Below, piece by piece: positions 32,585 through 40,051 of a DNA stretch of 40,051 nucleotides. Where the stretch lies: NCBI GenBank assembly GCA_021159235.1, contig JAGGSF010000080.1, forward strand, positions 1 through 40,051, written 5' to 3'. The stretch is from Deltaproteobacteria bacterium (GTDB lineage: Bacteria > Campylobacterota_A > Desulfurellia > JAGGSF01). Every line of letters starts with the position of its first letter. Positions within the stretch are counted from its first letter, which is position 1. The translations under genes were made by a program, and so were the position numbers. The notes beneath the pieces were generated by a model. The model saw nothing but the letters and a program-made list of their open reading frames with translations, searched no databases and was not told where the DNA came from.

Positions 32585-33882
32585 TCTACGATGATGAGAT
32601 GGAAACACTACCCCGGGAAGCATTGGAAGCATTGCAGTTGAAAAGATTGAAGGCACTGCTGGAGAGGGTCTATGCAACGGTGCCTTTTTACAGAAGGAGA
32701 TTTGATGAATGTGGTGTAAAACCGGAGGATGTAAACAGTCTTTCTGATTTAAGAAAATTACCTTTTACTACCAAGGATGATTTAAGAGAAAACTATCCCT
32801 TTAATATGCTTGCTGTGCCTATGGAACAGGTAATAAGAATTCATGCTTCAAGTGGAACCACAGGCAAACCCACTGTTATTTGCCATTCAAGAAGGGATAT
32901 AGAAATATGGGCTAATTTAATGGCACGCTCCCTTATGGCAACGGGGGTTACAAAGGGAGACAGTATTCAAAATGCATATGGATATGGTCTGTTTACAGGT
33001 GGCTTAGGTGTCCACTATGGAGCAGAAAAGATTGGAGCGGCGGTAATACCTATGTCGGGGGGAAACACAAAACTGCAGATACAGGTTATGCACGATTTCA
33101 AACCCACTGTTTTAACCTGCACTCCATCTTATTCTCTCTATCTGGGTGAGATGGCAGAGGAGATGGGCTACAGTAAAGATGATATTTATTTAAGAATAGG
33201 TGTTCTGGGAGCAGAACCGTGGAGTGAAGGTATCCGCAGACAGATAGAAGAAAAGTTGGGGATAGATGCTCTGGATATCTATGGATTGAGCGAGATGATG
33301 GGACCGGGGGTAGCCATTGAATGTAAAGAGGCAAAACACGGCTTACATATCTGGGAAGACCATTTTATCCCTGAAATTATCAACCCCGATACCGGTGAAG
33401 TTTTGCCAGAAGGTGAAGAGGGAGAACTGGTTATAACCACGCTTACTCGTGAGGCAACACCTCTTATAAGATATAGGACAAGGGATATCACCTCTATAAT
33501 TAAAGAACCCTGTATATGCGGTAGAACACACAGGCGTATTGCCCGTATCAGTGGAAGAACAGATGATATGCTGATCATAAGAGGAGTAAATGTCTTTCCC
33601 TCTCAGATAGAACAGGTGCTGATGCAGGTTGAAGGGGTAGAACCGCACTATCAACTGATATTAGACAGCGAAAAGGGTCTGACTACACTGGAGGTAAGGG
33701 TAGAGGTAAGTGAAGGTATTTTCTCTGACGAGGTGAAAAGATTGGAGAATTTGAAAAACAAAATTCAAGCAGAAATAAAGGAACACTGCATGATAACAGC
33801 AAAGGTGACCTTAGCAGAACCAAAGAGTATTGAGCGCAGTGCGGGTAAGGCAAAGAGGATAATTGACAGAAGAAAAACATAG
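32581..33882 (+). CDS. paaK: Phenylacetate-CoA ligase (PaaK family)
   Basis: Adenylate-forming enzyme that activates phenylacetate or related aryl acids with ATP and CoA. The 433-residue protein has the AMP motif [13 protein letters not shown] (88-100) and the PaaK-typical [63 protein letters not shown] and the C-terminal hinge [20 protein letters not shown] complete it. It is followed 9 bp later by a double-ACT gene, an arrangement common in anaerobes, often near indolepyruvate:ferredoxin oxidoreductase. In such settings it is thought to work on aryl acids from aromatic amino acid metabolism. Exact substrate unverified. Confidence 0.9.
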   Translation: MIYDDEMETLPREALEALQLKRLKALLERVYATVPFYRRRFDECGVKPEDVNSLSDLRKLPFTTKDDLRENYPFNMLAVPMEQVIRIHASSGTTGKPTVICHSRRDIEIWANLMARSLMATGVTKGDSIQNAYGYGLFTGGLGVHYGAEKIGAAVIPMSGGNTKLQIQVMHDFKPTVLTCTPSYSLYLGEMAEEMGYSKDDIYLRIGVLGAEPWSEGIRRQIEEKLGIDALDIYGLSEMMGPGVAIECKEAKHGLHIWEDHFIPEIINPDTGEVLPEGEEGELVITTLTREATPLIRYRTRDITSIIKEPCICGRTHRRIARISGRTDDMLIIRGVNVFPSQIEQVLMQVEGVEPHYQLILDSEKGLTTLEVRVEVSEGIFSDEVKRLENLKNKIQAEIKEHCMITAKVTLAEPKSIERSAGKAKRIIDRRKT

Positions 33883-33891
33883 GAGAATGCC

Positions 33892-34323
33892 ATGATTGTA
33901 AACCAGGTATCCGTATTTTTGGAAAACAGAGCAGGAAGACTGCTGGAGGTAACAAAGCTTTTAGGAGAGAATAACATAAATATAAGGGCGTTGTGTGTTG
34001 CCGATACTTCAGATTTTGGCATTCTACGCATGATCGTTGATGATACAGATAGAGCAATATCTATCTTAAGGGATGCAAATTTTTCGGTTGCCAAGACACC
34101 TGTTATTGCGGTAAAGGTAACCGATAAACCCGGCGGATTAGCTCATACCTTAGATGCTTTTCTTAAAGCAGGATTAAATGTGGAATATACATACGCTTCT
34201 TTAACCCGTGAAAAAGACAAGGCCATACTCATCTTTAAGATAGAAGACATTAAACAGGCAATAGACAGACTCTCTCAACAGAATATAGAGGTTTTGACAG
34301 AGAAAGAGGTAAAAAACTTGTAG
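33892..34323 (+). CDS. Tandem ACT-domain protein (COG4747 type)
   Basis: A 143-residue protein made of two ACT domains (about 1-68 and 70-140), each a small-molecule, usually amino-acid, binding module. The first begins NQVSVFLENRAGRLLEVTKLLGENNINI (2-29, read as its first strand and helix) and the second PVIAVKVTDKPGGLAHTLDAF. No catalytic domain is attached. It directly follows paaK and probably senses an amino acid such as an aromatic one; that is an inference. It ends 2 bp from the convergent AsmA-like gene. Confidence 0.88.
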   Translation: MIVNQVSVFLENRAGRLLEVTKLLGENNINIRALCVADTSDFGILRMIVDDTDRAISILRDANFSVAKTPVIAVKVTDKPGGLAHTLDAFLKAGLNVEYTYASLTREKDKAILIFKIEDIKQAIDRLSQQNIEVLTEKEVKNL

Positions 34324-34325
34324 GG

Positions 34326-37238
34326 TTAAAATAAATGCAAGGGAAAGGTTAAGGTTCTCTTTATCACGTTTAACATGCCTTTGCTCAAGGAGGTTATGGG
34401 AACGGGATAAGCTGTCATCTTGCCTTCGATTTTACCTTTCACACGGAATGATAAACCGGTAAAGCTCTTCTCTTTCCCGCCTATAATCCATCCTAAGACA
34501 GGAATAGAGGAGATGATTCTATTTATAGTTCTAAATGTAGTGAAGGTAACAATACCATTTATATATTTGTCTGAAAGTCTGTAATCTCCTGCGAAAAATA
34601 TATCCAGTTCTTTCCCCCTTATTATCAATGGATTTTCATCTTCTATACTGAGTAAACCATTATTCAACTTTATACTGGCAAAAATCTCCTTATAAACCAG
34701 TCCTTCTTTTATCTGTGGGAAATTTAGAGTAAGAAACTCGGCAATGTTTGTTACGCTAAATACTTTATACAGTGCAGGAAAATGCTTTATCTCTCCTTTT
34801 TTTGCCTCAATATTTATCTCTCCTTCTACATTGTTTAAATTGATTTCTCTACTTGTTTTTACATACCCTCTTCCCTGAACATATTCCGTTTCCACAGAGG
34901 AGGCAAAGAGTTGCCTGAATAAAGTATTGTCTCTAAAGGCAAAGCGAATAATGGGCTGTTTTTCAAGATTTACAGTGCAAACAAAGAGAAAATAAGGAGC
35001 AAAGGAACGAATATAGAGTGTACTTTCTTCAAAGTTCACATTCGCACATACATCTTTCATTGTGGCTGTCATCTCTTCATTTTCAAACCTTAACCTTTTA
35101 ATGGCAACATTCACATAGAATGAAACATTTTCAGGAATAGAGGGAAGAATAATTTTTCTCTTTTTATCAGAAAACAGCAGAAAATTGTCTGTTTTTACAT
35201 CACCCAGAAAAACATAATGCTTGTTTCTTTTTTTTCCATCCACCGAAAATGTCAACTTGTTGCCTTCGTATACCATCTTGCCTTCGGGAATATATATATG
35301 ATTTTTTTGCGAATACACGGTGAATGAAGCATCATCTATACCCCATTCTGTCTTTAATTTCTCCACATCTAATTTTCCCTCTATCTGAGGATACAGATTT
35401 ATAGAACCAGAAATTAAAGCGGACTTTACTGGAAACTGATACTGGATGAGCTTTTGCAGAGAAGCAGGGTTGAAACGATTGAACGTTAAATGACAGAAGA
35501 CAGGCTCAAATTCTCTGGACAGTTTCATTTCTCCTTCCATCTGCCCGGATTTGTCCCTTACAATGAAATGCTCGATATTGGTATAATTTTCAGTATGCTT
35601 GCCACAAACAGAAACGAGGAGGCCATCTTCAGTGGTAAATTTTACAGTAAAAGAATATCTCTTGAAGTCTCCCTCAACTGTAAGATCCCCTGAAAGGGCA
35701 GTATCTATGTTGAGATATTGGGGAAAATACCGCTTTGATAAGATGTTGCTGTCTTTTTGGTTCAACTTTGCCTTAGCCTTAATGAAAAATCTTTCTTCAG
35801 GAAACACCATTGATGCATGGTCTATAAAAATCTTAGAGCTGTATATACCGCAATTACCTTTATCAACCAGTACAGAAATGGTTGAAGGCGGGATTCTTTT
35901 TATCTCCCAGTTTCCATCTGTATATTTGATATAAGGGAAATTTTTACTTTTTACAGAGGTATTCTTTAAGTTTAGTTTTACATCGTAGGGAAAGTAGGGA
36001 TGAGAGTGCCACTGATAATTCTTTAAAGAAACAACAGAAAGAACATATCCTTTGAATTCTACATCTCCAGCCCTTGATAGGATATCATCTGGAACAACAA
36101 CAAATTTAAGAAAATCTATTGCTTTCTTATCTATTTGTCCCTCAAGTTTTAAAAGCATATCGCAGGGGTAATACTTTTTTCTATGTATGATGAGTTTAGA
36201 GCCCTTTTTCACCTCTATTTTGCTAAATTTTCCCTTTTTTACATCAACAGTTAATTTCCCCGGGGTTATATCTATATTTGCAGATACATTTCTGAAGAAA
36301 TCCGTATGTTCCTCTACCCTGAAAGAGAGACTGTTCACCGCCATCTTTCCTGTTTTAACTACATTCGGAGAATCTGTTTTACCTTTCAGGTGAAGTTTAT
36401 CTATCTTTATACTGTAAGATAAAAGGTAATTCTCATAAACCTCAGGCAATTCAGGACTTATATATGAAACAATGGGATCTATCTCTTTCTTTTCTATAAA
36501 CGGTGTAGATACATCAAGAGAAACAGATTTTTCTTTAAAGTTTACATTCCCCCTTATCTTATATCCGTTCTCGGATGAAAGGTAAATATCCTTCAACGAT
36601 TTCTCATCTATATCTGCCTTAGCCTTTAAACCTTCAAGAGAAAGCGAAATCCACTTCAGATAACGAGCAGAAAGAATGATTTTTCCGTGAGAAAAGTCAG
36701 TCTGACCCCGATAGTAAAACTCAGCATCATCTACCTTTATATTTTCTCCCCAAACAGAGCCTGAAAAGTAAAATTTTATTCTTTCCCCTAAGTGGGCTTT
36801 TACTCTTCCACAGGCATCAATCTTTCTTATTTCATCCCTTACCGAGACATGTTCAACAACTATATTTAAAAGATAGGGAATCTCTAATCTTCCTTTTTTT
36901 ACTTTTTTTGTTATATTTACATTCGCTTTTTCTATATGAACACTGCTTACAAATTTCTTTCCCGAGATAACCGACAAAACTGCTTGAAAGGGAGAAATCC
37001 TGCTTTCTATGTGTTCAGCGGTAATACTATCTACAGACAACCTTCTTATAGCAATAACAAGATATGGAAAATGGGAAGAACATCTTACATCTTCCAATTT
37101 TATGTTTTTTGAAACCGCCTTTTCTTTAATCAATTTTTCCGCATAATTGGGTAAGAAAAACTGCCAGCTCAGAAATCCAGCTAAAATCAGAACAGTTAGA
37201 ACAAAAATAACAATCCTTAGGAACTTAAACTTACGCAT
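34326..37238 (-). CDS. AsmA-like / YhdP-type envelope protein
   Basis: A 970-residue protein anchored by one N-terminal helix (about 7-27) with the rest in the periplasm. It is rich in repeating short beta strands, as expected for the AsmA/TamB/YhdP group of bridge-like proteins implicated in moving lipids between the two membranes. The C-terminus looks like the AsmA-like domain: GEINIEAKKGEIKHF, INGIVTFTTFRTINRIISSIPVLGWIIGG (its first part) and TGLSFRVKGKIEGKMTAYPV. Homology is judged from architecture and the C-terminal pattern, not from a strict motif. The ATG lacks a Shine-Dalgarno and is overlapped by a hairpin-forming inverted repeat. Confidence 0.78.
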   Translation of the reverse strand: MRKFKFLRIVIFVLTVLILAGFLSWQFFLPNYAEKLIKEKAVSKNIKLEDVRCSSHFPYLVIAIRRLSVDSITAEHIESRISPFQAVLSVISGKKFVSSVHIEKANVNITKKVKKGRLEIPYLLNIVVEHVSVRDEIRKIDACGRVKAHLGERIKFYFSGSVWGENIKVDDAEFYYRGQTDFSHGKIILSARYLKWISLSLEGLKAKADIDEKSLKDIYLSSENGYKIRGNVNFKEKSVSLDVSTPFIEKKEIDPIVSYISPELPEVYENYLLSYSIKIDKLHLKGKTDSPNVVKTGKMAVNSLSFRVEEHTDFFRNVSANIDITPGKLTVDVKKGKFSKIEVKKGSKLIIHRKKYYPCDMLLKLEGQIDKKAIDFLKFVVVPDDILSRAGDVEFKGYVLSVVSLKNYQWHSHPYFPYDVKLNLKNTSVKSKNFPYIKYTDGNWEIKRIPPSTISVLVDKGNCGIYSSKIFIDHASMVFPEERFFIKAKAKLNQKDSNILSKRYFPQYLNIDTALSGDLTVEGDFKRYSFTVKFTTEDGLLVSVCGKHTENYTNIEHFIVRDKSGQMEGEMKLSREFEPVFCHLTFNRFNPASLQKLIQYQFPVKSALISGSINLYPQIEGKLDVEKLKTEWGIDDASFTVYSQKNHIYIPEGKMVYEGNKLTFSVDGKKRNKHYVFLGDVKTDNFLLFSDKKRKIILPSIPENVSFYVNVAIKRLRFENEEMTATMKDVCANVNFEESTLYIRSFAPYFLFVCTVNLEKQPIIRFAFRDNTLFRQLFASSVETEYVQGRGYVKTSREINLNNVEGEINIEAKKGEIKHFPALYKVFSVTNIAEFLTLNFPQIKEGLVYKEIFASIKLNNGLLSIEDENPLIIRGKELDIFFAGDYRLSDKYINGIVTFTTFRTINRIISSIPVLGWIIGGKEKSFTGLSFRVKGKIEGKMTAYPVPITSLSKGMLNVIKRTLTFPLHLF

Positions 37239-37274
37239 GCATTATATACTAATGCACTTATATCCAGTTTACAA
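37238..37274 (-). promoter_or_regulatory. asmA-like gene promoter with inverted repeat at the start codon
   Basis: On the minus strand TTGTAA (37269-37274) and TAGTAT (37246-37251) are 17 bp apart, with 7 nt from -10 to ATG. A perfect 7-bp inverted repeat (TGCATTA 37238-37244, 5 nt, TAATGCA 37250-37256) covers the -10 and reaches the start codon; it could be an operator. Confidence 0.45.
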
Positions 37275-38762
37275 TGTTTTCTTCAGTAAAAACAAAAGGG
37301 GTAAAAGACCGAGAAAAATAAGAGAATTAATGAAAAAAGCATCATTGTAGGCAAGCATGGAGGATTGTTTTCCCAGTTCCTGATAGATAAGGTAATGTGC
37401 CTGATGTGTAGAGAGGTGCAGAAGATGAGATATTTTGTCTGTAGCTTGATGAAAAACTATGTTGGCAGGATTAAATTGTTCTGAAAGACGAAAATGATGA
37501 AATTGTGTTCTGTGAGAAAAGATGTTGCTGACAAAGGCAACACCAAAACTTCCACCCAAACTGCGCAAAAAATTGAATATTGCGGTGGCATTACCCATAA
37601 CCTCTCTCTTTATCCCCATAAATGTAACTACGGCTAAAGGAGTAAAGAAGAAAGCGAGACCTGCTCCCTGAATAATTCGGGGATAAACTATACTCCAGAA
37701 ATCTGCATATAGATTAAAATGCGCCATAAGGTTTAAGGCATGAGCATTTAAAATGATGGCAACAGCTAAAAGGATGCGGCAATCTATTTTTCTGGTAAGA
37801 AGTCCCACCATGGGCAAAAGGATGATTTCAGCTATACCTGCCGGACCTAAGACCAACCCTGCCCAGAGTGCGGTATAGTTCATAAGTTTCTGCACATACA
37901 TGGGAAGGAGAACAACACTGCCAAAAAAGGCAAAAAATCCTGAAAATGCAATCAAACAACCCGAACTATAGGAGAGCTCTTTAAATATTTTTAAATTGAC
38001 AATAGGCTGTTTTACCTTCAACTCATTTATAATAAATCCCGCAAAAAAGATAACGGAGACAACGAGGAGACAAACAATTAAAGAGGAACTGAACCAGTCT
38101 TTGATCTCTCCTCTATCCAGCATTATCTGCAAACAGGTTACACCTATTATCATAAAGATAAATCCTGACCAGTCTATTTTTGTTATATGTTGGCGAATAT
38201 AGGGAGGATCAAAGATAAACAGAGATATGAGGATGATGCTAATGATGCATACAGGTATGTTGATATAGAATATCCAGGGCCATCCCCAGTTATCCGTAAT
38301 CCATCCCCCTAAGATAGGACCGACGATAGGAGCAACTACAATACCCATACTGAATATGGCCATTGCCATACCGTATTCCTTCTTGGGAAATGACTCCAAC
38401 AGAATAGACTGAGAGAGTGGCTGCATTCCTCCACCCCCTAAACCTTGCAGTGTTCTAAATAGAACCAGTAGGGTTAAGCTTTTAGACATGCCGCAGGCCA
38501 GAGAACTGATGGCAAAAAGCGAAACCGAAAAGAGAAGATAATTCTTACGGCCAAAGACATTGGACAACCAACCAGCAGATAAAATGGTGATGGCAGTGGC
38601 TACAATGTATAAAGTGAGAACCCATGTAACCTCATTCAAACTAACATTTAAAGAACCCTGAATATGCGGCAGTGAGACATTCACCACCGTAGAATCCATG
38701 ATCATCATGAATGTGGGCAACATAACGGTGATGGTTACAAGCCATTTGTTTACCTGTTTCAT
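37269..38762 (-). CDS. emrB: EmrB-type multidrug exporter, MFS DHA2 family
   Basis: Inner-membrane proton antiporter with about 14 transmembrane helices, 497 residues. It shows the DHA2 start [19 protein letters not shown], the loop motif WLSNVFGRKNYLLFS and FRTLQGLGGGGMQPLSQSIL. The antiporter motif C region GIVVAPIVGPILGGWITDNWGWPWIF (as GPILGGWITDNWGW) is also present. It overlaps the preceding membrane-fusion gene by 4 bp, the standard emrA-emrB order. The substrate is not predictable, and no TolC-like outer-membrane channel is in the window. Confidence 0.92.
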   Translation of the reverse strand: MKQVNKWLVTITVMLPTFMMIMDSTVVNVSLPHIQGSLNVSLNEVTWVLTLYIVATAITILSAGWLSNVFGRKNYLLFSVSLFAISSLACGMSKSLTLLVLFRTLQGLGGGGMQPLSQSILLESFPKKEYGMAMAIFSMGIVVAPIVGPILGGWITDNWGWPWIFYINIPVCIISIILISLFIFDPPYIRQHITKIDWSGFIFMIIGVTCLQIMLDRGEIKDWFSSSLIVCLLVVSVIFFAGFIINELKVKQPIVNLKIFKELSYSSGCLIAFSGFFAFFGSVVLLPMYVQKLMNYTALWAGLVLGPAGIAEIILLPMVGLLTRKIDCRILLAVAIILNAHALNLMAHFNLYADFWSIVYPRIIQGAGLAFFFTPLAVVTFMGIKREVMGNATAIFNFLRSLGGSFGVAFVSNIFSHRTQFHHFRLSEQFNPANIVFHQATDKISHLLHLSTHQAHYLIYQELGKQSSMLAYNDAFFINSLIFLGLLPLLFLLKKTL

Positions 38763-39724
38763 TTTGAAAGAATAGTCACCTTAGCGGACATGCCTATCCT
38801 CAAAGGAGGGACATCTTCACAGAAAACAATCTTTACCGGCACCCTCTGCACAACCTTTATCCAATTTCCGGAAGCATTTTCTGGAGGAAAGAGGGAAAAT
38901 GCTGCTCCTGTTCCTGCCATAATGCTTTCTACATAACCATGAAATCTCTTTTTGGGATAAGCATCTATTTTTATTATTGCCTTTAAGCCTTTTTTTATGT
39001 GATGAAGTTTTGTTTCCTTGTAATTTGCCTCTATCCATACCTCCTTTGTGTTTACCAGAGAAAGAAGAGGCACTCCTGTTTTAACATAGTTTCCCACCTC
39101 CACACCCTTTTTAACTACAAACCCGTCTGCCGGTGCATAAATACGGGTATAATCTTTATTCAGCAATGCCTCATTCAGTTCTGCTCTTTTCTGTTTGATT
39201 AGACTTTTTTGAACGGCAAAGAGGGCTTTTTTCTGATTCAAGGTTTCTTTGACAAAACTGTATTCTGCCTGTGCTATTTTAAATCTGGTAAGCATATGTT
39301 CATAATTTTGTTTAGATAAGGCATCTCTCTGATAGAGATTCCTTGCCCTTTTCCAATCCCATTGAGTTTGTTCAAGTTTTGCCTTCTTTAAGGTAAGCTG
39401 AGCTAAGGTTGCATCTATCTCTTTTTTTATTTCGTTCAATCGTTTCTCTTCTAAATTCAACGATGCCTCTTTTTCTTTTACCTTTATTTCGAACGGCTTT
39501 CTATCCAGAACAATGAGCAGTTCGCCTTTTTTCACCCATTGATTTTCTTCCACCAATACTTCTTTTACCACTCCACTTACCCTTGAGCTGATCCAGTGAA
39601 TGTGTCCATGAACATAGGCATTAGTTGTAGAAATGTGTGTTTTTTTGTAATGCAAACCATAGATTAAACCAAGGACTACAAACAGCAAGAAGACAACAGC
39701 AAAGGGAATCTTCTTTTTCTTCAT
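38759..39724 (-). CDS. emrA: EmrA-type membrane fusion protein (HlyD family)
   Basis: Periplasmic adaptor linking the EmrB pump to an outer-membrane channel. The 321-residue protein has an N-terminal anchor (about 6-24), the lipoyl half-motif VSGVVKEVLVEENQWVKKG (about 49-67), and a long alpha hairpin (about 77-185) with heptad-like Lys/Leu/Glu. The second lipoyl half IYAPADGFVVKKGVEVGNYV and beta barrel ITKIDAYP-type strands follow. Its ATG has no Shine-Dalgarno but stands 7 nt after a -10, with a near-consensus TTGACG -35, so the mRNA is probably leaderless. It is first in the emrAB operon. Confidence 0.92.
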   Translation of the reverse strand: MKKKKIPFAVVFLLFVVLGLIYGLHYKKTHISTTNAYVHGHIHWISSRVSGVVKEVLVEENQWVKKGELLIVLDRKPFEIKVKEKEASLNLEEKRLNEIKKEIDATLAQLTLKKAKLEQTQWDWKRARNLYQRDALSKQNYEHMLTRFKIAQAEYSFVKETLNQKKALFAVQKSLIKQKRAELNEALLNKDYTRIYAPADGFVVKKGVEVGNYVKTGVPLLSLVNTKEVWIEANYKETKLHHIKKGLKAIIKIDAYPKKRFHGYVESIMAGTGAAFSLFPPENASGNWIKVVQRVPVKIVFCEDVPPLRIGMSAKVTILSK

Positions 39725-39731
39725 TTACATA

Positions 39732-39760
39732 TACATAACAAACTCAAACAGCTTCGTCAA
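39732..39760 (-). promoter_or_regulatory. emrAB promoter, leaderless geometry
   Basis: On the minus strand TTGACG (39755-39760) and TATGTA (39732-39737) are 17 bp apart. Seven nt separate the -10 from the emrA ATG and none of them resembles a Shine-Dalgarno. Confidence 0.55.
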
Positions 39761-39793
39761 TTAAGAGTTGTCATTACAAATTTTAAAATTTTC

Positions 39794-39822
39794 TTGATTC
39801 ATTGAGAGTGCTTAAGTATACT
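39794..39822 (+). promoter_or_regulatory. hppA promoter
   Basis: TTGATT (39794-39799) and TATACT (39817-39822) are 17 bp apart. This gives a conventional leader of about 43 nt with GAGGTGAG before the ATG at 39872, in contrast to the divergent emrA start. Confidence 0.6.
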
Positions 39823-39871
39823 CTGTTTTCGTGTTAATCATATTTTTTTATGAGCAAAGAGAGGTGAGTTA

Positions 39872-40051
39872 ATGGAGAGCATGGTGTTTTATGCACCGTT
39901 GTTAGGTGTCGTAGGCTTGTTTATTGCGTGGATGATTTTCACTTATGTAAGGAAACAACCGATGGGTAATCCCTGCATGCGGGAGATTGCCGGTCTTGTT
40001 CGTGTAGGCGCAACTGCGTTTTTGAAGAGGGAATACACTGCTTTATCTATC
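39872..40051 (+). CDS. hppA: Membrane-bound pyrophosphatase, N-terminal part
   Basis: The first 60 codons of an ion-pumping inorganic pyrophosphatase that couples PPi hydrolysis to H+ or Na+ export. The visible part has the first transmembrane helix (about 5-26) and the conserved cytoplasmic segment with MREIAGLVRVGATAFLKREY (36-55), matching the family pattern M-x-EIA-x-x-I-x-x-GA-x-AFL-x-R-x-Y. A GAGGTGAG site lies upstream. The gene runs off the right edge, so the K+-dependence and ion-specificity residues are not visible. Confidence 0.9.
   Translation, partial: MESMVFYAPLLGVVGLFIAWMIFTYVRKQPMGNPCMREIAGLVRVGATAFLKREYTALSI

Overview
The window reads as a compact, AT-rich bacterial chromosome from a diderm (Gram-negative-type) organism with a largely anaerobic lifestyle. 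The outer-membrane evidence is LptD, an AsmA-like giant and an EmrAB-type exporter. The anaerobic evidence is a DUF39/NIL-ferredoxin homocysteine pathway, a PaaK-ACT pair, a KamA-family radical SAM enzyme and a membrane pyrophosphatase at the right edge. I could not fix the phylum from sequence alone. Genes are packed tightly: many same-strand neighbours overlap by 4 bp and several convergent pairs touch or overlap. No gene-free stretch exceeds about 200 bp, and I see no IS element, CRISPR array or prophage.

Layout. 1-93 is the start of a small membrane protein that runs off the left edge. 209-5789 (minus) holds fumC, a GT4 glycosyltransferase, a GH65 disaccharide phosphorylase and beta-phosphoglucomutase. 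5869-7062 is xseA. 7028-10889 (minus) is a phosphate-related operon: Mrp ATPase, DUF47/PhoU-like protein, PiT transporter and Ppx/GppA. 11047-12664 (minus) is the DUF39 plus NIL-ferredoxin homocysteine pair. 12850-17531 (plus) is DUF4912, a GH57 branching enzyme, lptD and ubiX. padR, fmt, def and two tRNAs (Gln, Glu) follow on the minus strand to 19645. 19689-21363 is a molybdopterin-binding protein with a DUF364-like partner. 21365-23289 is a KamA-like gene and an HD-GYP gene, the latter ending in an attC-like palindrome. 23382-27538 is a trehalose operon (otsA, DUF5752-like, treT, otsB) that continues directly from thrC. tRNA-Leu, metK and ahcY follow on the plus strand, then a small membrane protein, a tRNA cluster (Gly, Cys, Leu), a glutaredoxin-like gene, paaK and a double-ACT gene. 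The right end carries the AsmA-like gene, emrB and emrA (minus) and the first 60 codons of hppA (plus).

How the genes fit together. There are three themes. (1) Storage and compatible-solute sugars: two routes to trehalose (OtsAB and TreT), a probable phosphorolytic route for an alpha-glucobiose (GH65 plus beta-PGM), and glucan branching (GH57 with DUF4912). (2) The methionine cycle: DUF39 plus NIL-ferredoxin for homocysteine from sulfide, then MetK and AhcY, with ThrC on the competing threonine branch. (3) Phosphate and energy: PiT, DUF47, Ppx and the H+/Na+ pyrophosphatase.

The observations I rate highest are: a recurring promoter geometry that implies leaderless mRNAs for several first genes; an attC-like site embedded in the 3' end of the HD-GYP gene; an uncharacterised protein (DUF5752-like) locked between otsA and treT; and a KamA relative lacking the usual Gly-rich PLP-lysine motif. 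All assignments come from reading the sequence and family knowledge; no searches were run.
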